Below are positions 18,404 through 27,413 of a stretch of DNA of 64,000 bases, one piece after another. Origin of the DNA: Profundicola chukchiensis (GTDB lineage: Bacteria; Bacteroidota; Bacteroidia; Flavobacteriales; Weeksellaceae); the NCBI RefSeq assembly GCF_029664245.1, contig NZ_JANAIE010000005.1:166333-230332 (forward strand), in the 5' to 3' direction. The position numbers and the translations under genes are program-made. The stretch's first letter is position 1. Every line of letters begins with the position of its first letter. The notes beneath the pieces are model-generated. The model was not told the DNA's origin and did no database searches. It was given only the letters and a program-made list of their open reading frames with translations.

Positions 18404-18491
18404 TCTCTGTGAAATAGAGAATAACATTAGTATAAGCATTTTTTATCAGAATAACTAATAATTATGAGTTATTTAACTATTTATCAGTTGT

Positions 18492-19046
18492 TTACTCTAA
18501 ATGCGTGATGACCCATTTCTCGAAAGCAAGCATAAAAGTCTTCAAAAATTCTTTTGTTGAATTATTGGTTAAATTTCCCTGATCATCAAATAAATCAGCT
18601 ACGCCGCCAATATAAGCTTCGGGTTGTGCCATGGTTGGAACATTTAAGAAGGTTAGAGATTGTCTTAAATGATGATTTGCACCAAATCCACTAATACTAC
18701 CGGTTGAAACACTTACGATAGCAGCTGGTTTTGCATTCCAACAACTTTTTCCTGGTGGGCGAGAACCTACATCAAGTGCATTCTTTAAAACAGCTGGCAC
18801 AGAACGATTATATTCAGGAGTAAGAAATAAAAGAGCATCATAATTTTTTACATTCTCTCTTAATTCTACCCATTCTTTGGGCGTGTTTTCCTCTAAATCT
18901 TGATTATACATCGGAATTCCAGCAATGTCTAGAAGTTCTGTAGATAAAGATTCCGGAGCAATCTCCATAAGCACTTTTGCTGTTTTGAGGTTGTAAGACT
19001 CTTTTCTTAAACTTCCTACGATTACAGCGACTTTGTATTTTTTCAT
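18492..19046 (-). CDS. NADPH-dependent FMN reductase (ChrR/AzoR-like)
   Basis: A 184-residue flavodoxin-like protein. It begins MKKYKVAVIVGSLRKESYNL, the phosphate-binding loop for FMN, and carries LLFLTPEYNRSVPAVLKNAL, the signature of the NAD(P)H-quinone or chromate reductase family. Such enzymes reduce quinones, azo dyes or chromate by two electrons and protect against oxidative stress. The gene lies downstream of catalase, separated by a terminator, so it is probably a separate transcript. Confidence 0.88.
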   Translation of the reverse strand: MKKYKVAVIVGSLRKESYNLKTAKVLMEIAPESLSTELLDIAGIPMYNQDLEENTPKEWVELRENVKNYDALLFLTPEYNRSVPAVLKNALDVGSRPPGKSCWNAKPAAIVSVSTGSISGFGANHHLRQSLTFLNVPTMAQPEAYIGGVADLFDDQGNLTNNSTKEFLKTFMLAFEKWVITHLE

Positions 19047-19071
19047 GTGTAATTTTTAATTTTAAAAATAG

Positions 19072-19110
19072 AAAGCCATAAATAGTCTAATTTGAATTAT
19101 TTATGGCTTT
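19072..19110 (-). terminator. Intrinsic terminator of the catalase gene
   Basis: A 13-bp perfect stem (19072-19084 with 19098-19110) reads AAAGCCATAAATA and its complement. In the minus direction it is followed by CTATTTTTAAAA, 30 nt past the catalase stop. Confidence 0.7.
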
Positions 19111-19139
19111 TCAATATTGATTTATTATCTGATTTTAAT

Positions 19140-20654
19140 TTATCCGTTTGTAGGTTTTGGAGCCCATCTATCATAAGGAGTCATGTCAAAGTTATTTACT
19201 TCCTCCATGCTTAAACCTAATGCTTTTGCAACACCTTCACCATACTCTGGGTCGGCCTTGTAGCAGTTTCTAATGTGACGAATCTGAATAAATTTCTCTG
19301 CTGCACCCACTTGAGCGGCTGTGTTTTTAAATAAAACATCTGCTTTTCCGTCGGCTTTAATAATGCGGAATAAATCTCCAGGTTGAGTGAAATAATCCTC
19401 GTCGTCATCTCTAAAGTTGTGAGCATAAGCGCTACCTTCTAATTCTAAAGGTGGTTCCTTAGCTTCAGGTTGCTCCTGCCATAGTCCATAACTATTTGGA
19501 TTATAATGTTTAGTTCCACCGTGGTTTCCATCTACACGCATAGTTCCATCTCTGTGATTAGAGTGGTAAGGACAAGTTGGCTTGTTTACAGGAATTTGAT
19601 AGTGGTTAACACCTAAGCGATAACGTTGAGCGTCACCATAGGAGAACAATCTACCTTGTAGCATTTTGTCTGGAGAGAAACCAATTCCAGGGACAATATT
19701 GGTAGGGTTAAATGCGGCTTGTTCTACATCTTGGAAATAATTTTCTGGATTTCGATTTAATTCAAATTCACCCACAGGAATTAAAGGGAAATCTTTTTTA
19801 GACCAAACTTTAGTTAAATCAAACGGATGGAATCGGTAAGTTTTAGCTTGCTCTTCGGTCATTACTTGAATATACATTTTCCATTTTGGGAAATCTTTTC
19901 TTTCGATAGCTTCAAATAAATCTCTTTGAGAAGACTCTCGGTCCATTCCTACAATTTTCGCCGCTTCTTCATCGGTTAAATTTTCGATTCCTTGTTGGGT
20001 AACAAAGTGAAATTTCACCCAATGTCTAACATTATCTTTATTAATTAAACTGTAAGTATGACTTCCGAATCCGTGCATATGACGATAACCTCTTGGGATT
20101 CCTCTATCACTCATGATAATGGTTACTTGGTGTAGCGCTTCTGGAAGCAAAGTCCAAAAATCCCAGTTATTGTTAGCATCGCGCATGTTGGTTTTAGGGT
20201 CACGCTTAACCGCACGGTTCAGATCTGGGAATTTCATTGGGTCACGGAAAAAGAATACAGGAGTATTATTTCCTACTAAATCCCAAATACCTTCTTCGGT
20301 ATAGAATTTAAGTGCAAATCCGCGAATATCTCTTTCTGCGTCTGCTGCTCCACGTTCTCCAGCTACCGTAGAGAAGCGGCTAAACATTTCTGTTTTCTTA
20401 CCAACTTCACTAAAGATTTTGGCTTTGGTATATTGTGTAATGTCGTGTGTAACCGTAAAAGTTCCAAAAGCACCCGAACCTTTAGCGTGCATTCTTCTTT
20501 CAGGAATTACCTCTCTATCGAAGTTGGCCATTTTCTCTAGGAACCAAGCATCCTGCATTAAAAGAGGTCCGCGAGGTCCTGCAGTTTGTACGTTTTGGTT
20601 GTCACCTACTGGTGCTCCGGTTTGCCTAGTTAATTTTGGTTTTTGTTCGTCCAT
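19140..20654 (-). CDS. katA: Monofunctional haem catalase, small subunit clade
   Basis: A 504-residue catalase. The distal His56 is in the active-site motif [20 protein letters not shown], and the haem-ligand Tyr is in [20 protein letters not shown]. The length and the lack of a C-terminal flavodoxin-like domain place it in the small-subunit (clade 3) group, which converts H2O2 to water and oxygen and usually binds NADPH. It is cytoplasmic, with no signal peptide. A full TTTG-N19-TAnnTTTa promoter lies upstream and a strong hairpin downstream, so it is monocistronic. Confidence 0.97.
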   Translation of the reverse strand: MDEQKPKLTRQTGAPVGDNQNVQTAGPRGPLLMQDAWFLEKMANFDREVIPERRMHAKGSGAFGTFTVTHDITQYTKAKIFSEVGKKTEMFSRFSTVAGERGAADAERDIRGFALKFYTEEGIWDLVGNNTPVFFFRDPMKFPDLNRAVKRDPKTNMRDANNNWDFWTLLPEALHQVTIIMSDRGIPRGYRHMHGFGSHTYSLINKDNVRHWVKFHFVTQQGIENLTDEEAAKIVGMDRESSQRDLFEAIERKDFPKWKMYIQVMTEEQAKTYRFHPFDLTKVWSKKDFPLIPVGEFELNRNPENYFQDVEQAAFNPTNIVPGIGFSPDKMLQGRLFSYGDAQRYRLGVNHYQIPVNKPTCPYHSNHRDGTMRVDGNHGGTKHYNPNSYGLWQEQPEAKEPPLELEGSAYAHNFRDDDEDYFTQPGDLFRIIKADGKADVLFKNTAAQVGAAEKFIQIRHIRNCYKADPEYGEGVAKALGLSMEEVNNFDMTPYDRWAPKPTNG

Positions 20655-20692
20655 TTTATTTAAATATTAATGAAATTAAATTTTTTGATAGC

Positions 20693-20723
20693 TAAAGTTA
20701 ATTAAATAAAATCGGGATTCAAA
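20693..20723 (-). promoter_or_regulatory. Catalase promoter
   Basis: On the minus strand TTTG (20720-20723) is followed after exactly 19 nt by TAACTTTA (20693-20700), a near-perfect Bacteroidota promoter. Transcription would start near 20686, about 32 nt before the ATG. Confidence 0.65.
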
Positions 20724-20750
20724 CCGAAATCCATTAGACTGATTATAAAC

Positions 20751-20789
20751 AAAACGCCCATTTAATTATTAAAATTAAATGGGCGTTTT
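20751..20789 (-). terminator. Terminator of the arsenic operon
   Basis: A 17-bp perfect stem (20751-20767 with 20773-20789) has a 5-nt loop and an AAAACGCCC arm. On the minus strand the last arm ends in TTTTGTTT. It lies 25 nt past the acr3 stop and shields the catalase gene from read-through. Confidence 0.8.
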
Positions 20790-20813
20790 AAGACTTATTT
20801 ATTAAAGTATTCT

Positions 20814-21863
20814 TTAAGAATTACTCGATTTTTTGAAATATTTATCTCTTAACCAAAACGAAACGCTGACCAATCCAATTAAAACTGGAACTTCTACCAA
20901 TGGGCCGATAACGCCGGCAAAAGCTTGTCCGGAATTTAATCCAAAAACAGCAATAGCAACTGCAATGGCTAATTCGAAATTATTCCCAGCGGCTGTAAAG
21001 GCCACCGAAGCCGTTTTATCATAAGGCGCGCCCATGGCTTTGGTGAAGAAAAACCCAATGATGAACATTAAAGTGAAATACAATAACAATGGAATGGCGA
21101 TGATCACCACATCCATAGGGATTTCAACGATTAATTCTCCTTTTAACGAGAACATAACTACTATGGTAAACAACAAGGCGATGAGCGTCATAGGAGAAAT
21201 AGCAGGAATGAATTTCTTCATATACCATTCTTCACCTTTTAATTTAACTAAAATAACACGACTCAAGATTCCCATGACAAACGGAATTCCAAGATAAATA
21301 GCCACACTTTCGGCGATTGTTGCAATTGAAATGTCTACAATAGCGCCTTCAAATCCAAAATAGGGTGGAAGTACGGTAATGAAAATCCAAGCATAGAAAC
21401 TATAGGCAAACACTTGAAAAATAGAATTTAACGCTACTAATCCAGCGCCGTATTCACTGCTTCCTTCGGCTAAGTCGTTCCAAACGAGTACCATTGCGAT
21501 ACATCGTGCAAGTCCGATTAGAATTACCCCGACCATATATTCTGGATAGTCTCTCAGGAAAATAATTGCCAAGAAAAACATTAAAACAGGTGCAATAATC
21601 CAATTTAGAATTAAGGATATTGATAGAATTTTAGTGTCCTTAAAAACTTTAGGAAGTAAGGCGTAGTTTACTTTGGCCAAAGGCGGGTACATCATTAAAA
21701 TTAAACCAATCGCAATCGGAATATTGGTGCTTCCGCTATTGAATGAATTGATGATTTCTGGAAAACTCGGGATAAAATAACCTAGACCAATACCGATGGC
21801 CATGGCTACGAAAATCCAAATGGTAAGGTTTCTGTCGAGGAAACTCATTTTTTTAGCTGCCAT
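20814..21863 (-). CDS. acr3: ACR3 family arsenite efflux transporter
   Basis: A 349-residue, ten-segment membrane protein. The family-defining Cys region [18 protein letters not shown] is present, as is the helix [20 protein letters not shown] near the end. ACR3 carries arsenite (and often antimonite) out across the inner membrane. It starts 3 nt after the arsC stop and is the last gene of the operon, just before a strong terminator. Confidence 0.95.
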   Translation of the reverse strand: MAAKKMSFLDRNLTIWIFVAMAIGIGLGYFIPSFPEIINSFNSGSTNIPIAIGLILMMYPPLAKVNYALLPKVFKDTKILSISLILNWIIAPVLMFFLAIIFLRDYPEYMVGVILIGLARCIAMVLVWNDLAEGSSEYGAGLVALNSIFQVFAYSFYAWIFITVLPPYFGFEGAIVDISIATIAESVAIYLGIPFVMGILSRVILVKLKGEEWYMKKFIPAISPMTLIALLFTIVVMFSLKGELIVEIPMDVVIIAIPLLLYFTLMFIIGFFFTKAMGAPYDKTASVAFTAAGNNFELAIAVAIAVFGLNSGQAFAGVIGPLVEVPVLIGLVSVSFWLRDKYFKKSSNS

Positions 21864-21866
21864 AAT

Positions 21867-22499
21867 TTATTTTTTGATTTGAGAAAATACATAGAACATT
21901 TCGGTGGCGATTTGTCCACTTCGTTCTTGGTATTTTTCGGATTGTTGAGGTGTTTGATCAAATACTTTCGGATCTTGATAGGTAACAGGAATTCTAATTT
22001 CTGCACCATTTACGATAGGACAACTTTCGTTGGCAGAATCGCAAGTCATAATCGCAGCAAAGCCAGAAGATGGATTGAATACATCGTCTAAATTCTTAGA
22101 AAAACCAATGATAGGATGCTCGTTAGGAGCATATTTTATACTATAAATCGGGTTTTCAACTTGAGCGATAGTTTCAATTTCAAAACCTGTATTTTCTAAA
22201 GTTTTCACAACCATAGGAAACAGCGCAGTTGTCTCGGTTCCACCTGAATAACAACGAACTTGGTTAAAACCAAAATAGAATGCTAAACATTGCGCCCAAA
22301 TTTGTGATAAATGACTTCGTCTTGAGTTATGAGTGCAAATGAAATTTAAATTAACAACTTGATTTTGATCAACTTTTGATTGAATGTAATCGATTAAAGT
22401 TTGCAGGATTTCCTTTCTTTCTATAGAAATATCCTCAGGATTAAGTTGTTGGATAAATACTTCTAACTTTGGAAATAGCTTATTATCGTGTCCTTTCAT
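21867..22499 (-). CDS. arsC: Arsenate reductase, low-molecular-weight phosphatase type
   Basis: A 210-residue protein. After an N-terminal helical extension of about 50 residues, the phosphatase P-loop appears as NFICTHNSRRSHLSQIWA (Cys-x5-Arg pattern), then IMTCDSANESCPIV, which supplies the two further Cys used in the thioredoxin-coupled arsenate reductase mechanism. It reduces arsenate to arsenite for export by the neighbouring ACR3. The extension is longer than in the 130-residue Gram-positive enzymes. Confidence 0.88.
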   Translation of the reverse strand: MKGHDNKLFPKLEVFIQQLNPEDISIERKEILQTLIDYIQSKVDQNQVVNLNFICTHNSRRSHLSQIWAQCLAFYFGFNQVRCYSGGTETTALFPMVVKTLENTGFEIETIAQVENPIYSIKYAPNEHPIIGFSKNLDDVFNPSSGFAAIMTCDSANESCPIVNGAEIRIPVTYQDPKVFDQTPQQSEKYQERSGQIATEMFYVFSQIKK

Positions 22500-22514
22500 T
22501 GTTTGTTTTTAGAA

Positions 22515-22982
22515 TTAGCAACATCCGCTACCTGGCGCACAAGAGTTGGCTTTATTTAATTCAGAAAGTTTGATTTTAGGTTTTTGTACTGGCACTCCAC
22601 ATTTGTCTGGAGCTAAACAATCCGTTTGTTTGCTTACTAATAAAAAATTAGTTCCGTCGAAATCTAAAGCATACTTTTCGATGGTGTTACCTTGGTATTC
22701 CACCTCAATTTCTGAGTCTCCAAGACCTAAAGTTTTTTCTGAAAGTTCAATAATATCTATCAGTTTCTCTGGATGCAATCTGTGGTCGTAATCATTAGCG
22801 TTCCATAGTTGAAAGTTGATGACCTCTTCATTTCTTAAAGTTCCACCACAATCGATGAAGTTTTTACTGATTTTCCCAACTTCAGTAACGTGAAAATGAT
22901 TAGGAACTAATTCACCATTAGGTAACTGAAAAGCTATGGTTTTTAGTTGTTTTAAAGCTGATTTAACTTCGGATAGTTTCAT
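22515..22982 (-). CDS. DUF6428 family protein of the arsenic operon
   Basis: A 155-residue soluble protein, mixed alpha/beta, with a Cys-rich C-terminus: SKQTDCLAPDKCGVPV near residue 125 and the last residues CAPGSGCC. Proteins of this type sit between arsR and arsC in many Bacteroidota arsenic operons (DUF6428, from memory). The Cys pairs could bind arsenite, as a metallochaperone or buffer would, but this is inference. It sits 16 nt downstream of arsR and 15 nt upstream of arsC. Confidence 0.72.
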   Translation of the reverse strand: MKLSEVKSALKQLKTIAFQLPNGELVPNHFHVTEVGKISKNFIDCGGTLRNEEVINFQLWNANDYDHRLHPEKLIDIIELSEKTLGLGDSEIEVEYQGNTIEKYALDFDGTNFLLVSKQTDCLAPDKCGVPVQKPKIKLSELNKANSCAPGSGCC

Positions 22983-22998
22983 GAAATATAATTTTAAT

Positions 22999-23331
22999 TT
23001 AGCAACATTTGTCGCTTATTTGAATATCTTGATTTAAAAACGAAAGCATGGTGTTTTTCATTTTGCTCCAATTTTCTTTGTCGATGCAATAGCAAACACT
23101 AGTTCCCTCAACGGTTCCTTTGATGAGTCCTAATTGTCTAAGCTCTTTCAAGTGTTGGGAAATAGTGGATTGCGCTAAACCAATTTCATCTACCAAATCG
23201 CCGCAAACACAAGCATTTATTTTAAACAAATGTTGAAGAATCGACACACGTGCAGGATGGGCAAAGGCTTTAGCGAATAGAGCAATCTGCTTTTGTTCTT
23301 CAGAATAATTATCTTTTTTGTTGAGTAACAC
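22999..23331 (-). CDS. arsR: ArsR/SmtB family arsenic-responsive repressor
   Basis: A winged-helix regulator of about 110 residues. LAKAFAHPARVSILQHLF-type helix 2-3 is followed by the metal-sensing INACVCGDLVDEIGL (Cys-Val-Cys) and the recognition helix AQSTISQHLKELRQLGLI. It ends in DKCC. Arsenite binding to the Cys releases DNA and derepresses the operon. The GTG at 23331 is chosen: a TTG at 23352 lies inside the -7 box and would precede the transcription start, and the GTG gives the usual spacing of about 16 residues to the first conserved helix. Confidence 0.88.
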   Translation of the reverse strand: MLLNKKDNYSEEQKQIALFAKAFAHPARVSILQHLFKINACVCGDLVDEIGLAQSTISQHLKELRQLGLIKGTVEGTSVCYCIDKENWSKMKNTMLSFLNQDIQISDKCC

Positions 23332-23345
23332 TATTATATCGTTTA

Positions 23346-23361
23346 ATCGCAAATTTACGAT
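23346..23361 (-). promoter_or_regulatory. Likely ArsR operator over the -7 box
   Basis: The 16-nt sequence read on the minus strand, ATCGTAAATTTGCGAT, is palindromic except at two symmetric positions. Its centre contains TAAATTTG (23350-23357), a perfect TAnnTTTG -7 box. A bound repressor here would block transcription of arsR and the whole operon. Confidence 0.65.
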
Positions 23362-23401
23362 GAATGAAATTAAACTAAGCTATAAAATTTAAATATTTTG
23401 C

Positions 23402-23433
23402 ATAAAAAAGGCTGAATTATAATTTCAGCCTTT
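23402..23433 (-). terminator. Terminator of the VOC/DUF4199 unit
   Basis: AAAGGCTGAA at 23407-23416 pairs with TTCAGCCTTT at 23424-23433, loop 7 nt. On the minus strand it runs into six T. It begins 6 nt past the VOC stop. Confidence 0.75.
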
Positions 23434-23439
23434 CAAATG

Positions 23440-23847
23440 TTATTTAACCAATTCGTCGTCAATCGGTTCCCAAAGTTCAATTTTATTTCCTTCTGGATCT
23501 ATGATATGAACAAATCTACCATAGTCGTATGTTTGTACTTCACCTAGAATTTCAACGTTATTTTCTTTTAATTTTACTAAAAGAGCATCTAAGTTTTGAA
23601 CTCGATAATTTATCATAAATTCCTTTTTAGAAGGTTCAAAATATTTCGTGTCACTCTGAAAAGGACTCCATTGAAGATAATTGACTTCATCGGGTTTGTT
23701 AATATTTCTAGATGCGAAAGTAGCGCCCCATTGGTCGGTATTAAAACCTAGGTTTTTGCTATACCAATCTTTGATTTCTTGCACATTATCAGAAAAGAAG
23801 AAAATGCCACCAATTCCAGTAACTTTTGGCTCTTTTGAATTAGACAT
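23440..23847 (-). CDS. VOC family protein (glyoxalase/bleomycin-resistance fold)
   Basis: A 135-residue protein with two beta-alpha-beta-beta-beta units of the vicinal oxygen chelate fold. The first begins TGIGGIFFFSDNVQEIKDWY and the last reads HIIDPEGNKIELWEP, a typical metal-site end. Members act as lyases, dioxygenases or drug-binding proteins; no substrate is evident. Its start overlaps the stop of the DUF4199 gene by 8 nt, so the two are co-translated. Confidence 0.82.
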   Translation of the reverse strand: MSNSKEPKVTGIGGIFFFSDNVQEIKDWYSKNLGFNTDQWGATFASRNINKPDEVNYLQWSPFQSDTKYFEPSKKEFMINYRVQNLDALLVKLKENNVEILGEVQTYDYGRFVHIIDPEGNKIELWEPIDDELVK

Positions 23848-24337
23848 GCTTTGTTTTGTTTTTAGTTTGAAGTAAAATCATTGCAACCGCTGTTGTGATA
23901 ACGCCCATCACAAATGCACCGATGGCGCTTTGTTTTGCATAATTCTCGTAGTTAAAATAGGCTTCAGCTTCAGCCTGCGTTTTGTAATAACCAAGGTCTA
24001 AGGTAAAATCAATCATATTTTTAAAGAAATCTGGCGAAATTACATTAGCAATCACCCATTGAGTAAGAGGAGATAAAATGGCGATAAATGTAGATAGAAT
24101 AACTCCAGAAATTAAACCTTGCATATAGGTCATGCTTCCGTTATAGAAGTTTTTCTTTTTATCCTTTAAGGCTAAAACCATCACTATAATTGCAGGAACA
24201 GCGAAAATGTTGGTGAGATATGGATGTAAATCAATGTTTTCGCTATGCAGCCCTGCAATTCTTTCTATGAATATCCAGGCCAAGGTCATCAGGGAAAATA
24301 TTAGCGCCCATTTAATTTCGATTTTAATCTTAGCCAT
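23840..24337 (-). CDS. DUF4199 membrane protein
   Basis: A 165-residue protein with four membrane segments. The layout is characteristic of DUF4199, a Bacteroidota family of unknown function: FNGSMTYMQGL-like segment (here FYNGSMTYMQGLISG), a long loop rich in Tyr and Glu, and a final segment GAFVMGVITTAVAMILL. It overlaps the DUF1801 gene upstream by 8 nt and the VOC gene downstream by 8 nt, a tight translational chain. Confidence 0.8.
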   Translation of the reverse strand: MAKIKIEIKWALIFSLMTLAWIFIERIAGLHSENIDLHPYLTNIFAVPAIIVMVLALKDKKKNFYNGSMTYMQGLISGVILSTFIAILSPLTQWVIANVISPDFFKNMIDFTLDLGYYKTQAEAEAYFNYENYAKQSAIGAFVMGVITTAVAMILLQTKNKTKHV

Positions 24338-24749
24338 AAGTAGTCTTTAAAAATTGAATGGTTTCTTTCATTAAAGTTTTTAATTCTTCAATATTAATGT
24401 CGGCCAATTTATTTATATAAATACAAGATTTTCCCATTTTGAATTTACCTAGATTTTCGAGTAAATGTTTGTGTTCTTCTGAACCCGAATAAACATAAAG
24501 TGAAATAGCCGATTTTCTTGGAGAAAAACCAAGTAGAGGAGCATTGCCTTCGTGGCCACTTGCGTATTTATAGTGATATTCACCAAATCCAATGATGCTT
24601 GGTCCCCACATTTTAGGCTCGATACCAGAAACTTCTTTTATGATTTCTATGAGTTCAAGACTATCTTTTATTTTTTGGTCTGTATTGGCAAAAGAATGTA
24701 TAAAGTCAATGACATTAACCTCAGTGGGTTGTGTTTTGTTTTGGGTCAT
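24330..24749 (-). CDS. DUF1801 domain protein (YdhG-like)
   Basis: A 139-residue soluble protein. MWGPSIIGFGEYHYKYASGHEG and the later KFKMGKSCIYINKLADI are typical of DUF1801, a small alpha/beta fold related to YjbR/MmcQ-type proteins with no confirmed enzymatic role. It opens the overlapping three-gene chain that ends at 23440; the VOC gene at 24770 is 20 nt upstream and probably belongs too. Confidence 0.85.
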   Translation of the reverse strand: MTQNKTQPTEVNVIDFIHSFANTDQKIKDSLELIEIIKEVSGIEPKMWGPSIIGFGEYHYKYASGHEGNAPLLGFSPRKSAISLYVYSGSEEHKHLLENLGKFKMGKSCIYINKLADINIEELKTLMKETIQFLKTTYG

Positions 24750-24769
24750 ACTGTAATTTAAATTAAGAA

Positions 24770-25141
24770 TTATCTATGCTGATCGATTAGAATCATATTC
24801 CCGTCGGGATCGGTAAGCATAATGCTGCCAGGTCCATTTGAGTTTTCATCTGCTTCGCTGATCAGATTGATTTCATTAGACTTTAATGATTTTTGAATCT
24901 CACGAACATCATCAAATTCTTCTAGATTTTGGGCATTTTCATCCCAACCAGGATTAAAAGTAAGAATATTTCCTTCAAACATTCCTTGAAAAAGCCCGAT
25001 TAAAGCATTTTCATTTTTCATGATTAAGTAATTTTGCTCCATACTTCCACCGAAAGCTTTGAAACCTAATTTCTCGTAAAATTCTTTGGAAGTTTTAAGG
25101 TCTTTAACGTTTATACTGATTGAAAATGCGCCTAATTTCAT
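24770..25141 (-). CDS. VOC family protein
   Basis: A 123-residue vicinal-oxygen-chelate protein. It begins MKLGAFSISINVKDLKTSKE and ends MLTDPDGNMILIDQHR, both hallmarks of the fold; the metal-site Glu/His pattern is incomplete, so it may be non-catalytic. It shares little sequence with the VOC protein at 23440 and probably belongs to the same transcript. Confidence 0.82.
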   Translation of the reverse strand: MKLGAFSISINVKDLKTSKEFYEKLGFKAFGGSMEQNYLIMKNENALIGLFQGMFEGNILTFNPGWDENAQNLEEFDDVREIQKSLKSNEINLISEADENSNGPGSIMLTDPDGNMILIDQHR

Positions 25142-25228
25142 TGCGTTATATATTTTATTGAATGTTTATGAGTTTTGTATGATTCGTATTAAAAACCATA
25201 AACTCTATTGCGAATATATAACATTGGA

Positions 25229-25495
25229 TTATTTTTCTTTGGTAATTAATCCATAAACCCATGTTCCTATGAAATAGAAAAACACTAAATAACCTAATAG
25301 GAGTAGGGTCCCAAGAATGAATCCAACGGTTCCGAGCCCGTATACGAAGCTAAAGTAGTAAGTGCTAAAACTATCAATGGGATCTAATTTTAAGCTATAG
25401 TTACTCGGTTTAGAAATTAAATCTATAATAAGAGAAAACAGAAGACTTCCCACAATGATTCCTACAATTCCTGCAAAAATTCTATTTTTATTCAT
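25229..25495 (-). CDS. Small hypothetical membrane protein
   Basis: An 88-residue protein with two membrane segments (about 8-28 and 52-78) separated by a short Ser/Asp-rich loop, and a short basic tail (TKEK). No family is recognised. The ATG at 25495 is used; a GTG directly precedes it. It stands alone between two short non-coding gaps. Confidence 0.6.
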   Translation of the reverse strand: MNKNRIFAGIVGIIVGSLLFSLIIDLISKPSNYSLKLDPIDSFSTYYFSFVYGLGTVGFILGTLLLLGYLVFFYFIGTWVYGLITKEK

Positions 25496-25680
25496 CACAT
25501 CAACTTAATTGTAAAGTTTAAACATTAATGTTTGTTTTAAATTATGCTCAGGGCAATTAATTTCACGAAATTTAATTCAGCACTTAAATCGCTCTGTAGC
25601 TAATTCTTTTAGTTAAGCATACTAAACATGAATTGAGCCGAAAAGTGATTCAATACATAAATATAAATCTTTCGTATCAA

Positions 25681-25887
25681 TTATTCAACCGAACCTTCTT
25701 TTGTAAAAAGAGGTTTAAGCCCTTTATACACTACACTTGCTCCTATTAGAGTGAACAAAACCAATAAGATATAGAGCAGTGCTTTGGATGAAATAAATTC
25801 GCTGAGATGTGATTTAATCATTAAGCTAAGTCCAAAACTTATGACAATGGACGCGCTGACGAGTACAATTTGAAGTAGATTTTTCAT
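25681..25887 (-). CDS. Small hypothetical membrane protein
   Basis: A 68-residue protein with two membrane helices (about 5-23 and 36-54) and a charged C-terminal end (FTKEGSVE). It resembles small stress or envelope proteins in general layout, but no family is recognised. Gaps of 185 nt downstream and 312 nt upstream isolate it. Confidence 0.55.
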   Translation of the reverse strand: MKNLLQIVLVSASIVISFGLSLMIKSHLSEFISSKALLYILLVLFTLIGASVVYKGLKPLFTKEGSVE

Positions 25888-26199
25888 GCTGAGTTAAGTT
25901 TAGATGAAGGAAACACAAGCTTAGGTTCACTTGTAATTTTCCAATTAATTGATTAGTTGCTTACTAATTTAAGAAATTAAACTTTAATAAATCAGAAATC
26001 ATGAAATATTTAGGTTAAAATACGGATATATTCAAAGTATATATAGCCTTTTCTTAAGGGTATAGCCTTGAATTCTTAAATTGTTTGTGAAGAGTGTATT
26101 AGTTTGAAAAGGGTCTTTTGTGTTTAAAGATAGAAAGCTAGAGTTGTCCAGCCAGAGTATTTAAACACATTAATTTTCTTCCATTTTTATTTAAAAATT
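25888..26199. other. 312-nt gap without a clear gene
   Basis: No convincing frame is seen on either strand. It contains two copies of TATAGCCTT (26042-26050 and 26061-26069), each followed by a TTCTTAA word, which could be a paired binding site or chance. The rest is AT-rich. Confidence 0.5.
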
Positions 26200-26586
26200 T
26201 TAAATACCCAGAAGATTAGCAACATTTTCAATTAAATTAATAATTGGAGAGTCAGATAAACAAGTTGCACATTTGGCATAGGTCATAAGACAATCCACAA
26301 AATCTGTAAACATGTGAAACAACAATCCTATTCCAATAATCTTGAATGGTTTTCTAAGAAATAATAAAATTACATAGACCAACATCGCGTAATAAGTATG
26401 CAATAAATGAAAGTTAATGCTGCATCGATTGGCCTGGAAAATAGGGTCGGAGAGGAGATGGTCTAAATCCACTAACATGGTGGCAATCAAAATTAAATAA
26501 ACCTTTTTCCAATCCTTTCTGAAAAATAAAAAAGCGATAAAAAAAGGAAATCCAAAATGTAGAAAATAGTGGATAAATGACTGCAT
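26200..26586 (-). CDS. DUF6122 membrane protein
   Basis: A 128-residue, four-segment membrane protein. It starts MQSFIHYFLHFGFPFFIAFL and carries MLVDLDHLLSDPIFQANRCS and FHLLHTYYAMLVY, then LLFHMFTDFVDC. The His/Asp pairs resemble membrane metal-dependent hydrolases of the YdjM/LexA-regulated type; the name DUF6122 is from memory. The function is unknown, but the conserved polar residues in membrane segments suggest a metal site. Confidence 0.72.
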   Translation of the reverse strand: MQSFIHYFLHFGFPFFIAFLFFRKDWKKVYLILIATMLVDLDHLLSDPIFQANRCSINFHLLHTYYAMLVYVILLFLRKPFKIIGIGLLFHMFTDFVDCLMTYAKCATCLSDSPIINLIENVANLLGI

Positions 26587-26634
26587 TTAAAATTTTGGTT
26601 TAAGTTGGATTGCTGGAATCATAAAAAACTAAGA

Positions 26635-27252
26635 TTAAGAATCTTTAGGTTTAAAACTACAAAACAAGAAATTTTGAGTAGTGTCAAAAGGCGTGACATG
26701 ATCCTCTGTTGCACAATTAATTTTAGTGAAATTTGGAGAAAAAACTTCTTCTAATTCCTTTGCATCATATTGTGATATCTCTAGACCGCTGCATTTCTCT
26801 GGTCCGTCTTTAGAAAAGGTTCCAATGCATAGAAATCCTTTCACAGCTTTTTCAGCAATCTTCTTGTATGCTTCAATTTGTTCTGGTTCGGTTAAGAAAT
26901 GAAAAGCAGCTCTATCATGCCAAACATCATAAGTTGTCTGAGGTTCAAATTGGGTAATATCGCTCACAATCCATTCCACCTTGTCAGCTTTATCGCCTAA
27001 ACGTTTTTTAGCTCTTTCTAAAGCTTTAGCAGAAATATCCAAAACGCTGATATTTTCAAAACCTTCATCTAATAAAAAATCTACCAATTTGCTGTCGCCA
27101 CCACCTATGTCTACGATTTTGGCGGATTTATCTAGATTGAATCCATGAATAAACTCTAATGATTTAACTGGTTTTTCTTGTGTCCAACTTACTTGGTTTG
27201 GGTTTTTGGTTTCGTAAACTTTTTCCCAATGTTGCTTTCGGTCAATATTCAT
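26635..27252 (-). CDS. Class I SAM-dependent methyltransferase
   Basis: A 205-residue methyltransferase. Motif I is AKIVDIGGGDSKLVDFLLDEG, motif II the acidic end of ISVLDISAKAL, and post-motif DVWHDRAAFHFL replaces the usual DxxFD pattern, as in a subgroup related to thiopurine/tellurite-type enzymes. The substrate is unknown. The gene is divergent from the iron transporter operon, with a 161-nt shared upstream region. Confidence 0.82.
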   Translation of the reverse strand: MNIDRKQHWEKVYETKNPNQVSWTQEKPVKSLEFIHGFNLDKSAKIVDIGGGDSKLVDFLLDEGFENISVLDISAKALERAKKRLGDKADKVEWIVSDITQFEPQTTYDVWHDRAAFHFLTEPEQIEAYKKIAEKAVKGFLCIGTFSKDGPEKCSGLEISQYDAKELEEVFSPNFTKINCATEDHVTPFDTTQNFLFCSFKPKDS

Positions 27253-27389
27253 GCTTTTGCTTTAAGGATTAATCTTAGTGGCGGCTAATTTAAGTAAAAT
27301 GTAGTAACCTTAGCTTTTGACTTACTTAGTCTTAGAAGATTCTTGCTTTTATGACAAATGTTAGTTTATTTATATCTATTCTAAATTGT

Positions 27390-27397
27390 TATATTTG
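27390..27397 (+). promoter_or_regulatory. -7 box of the iron ABC operon
   Basis: TATATTTG matches TAnnTTTG. Transcription would start near 27404, about 10 nt before the ATG at 27414, supporting that start. A TTTA about 21 nt upstream could be a weak -33 element. Confidence 0.55.
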
Positions 27398-27413
27398 CAC
27401 TACGAAAATTGAT

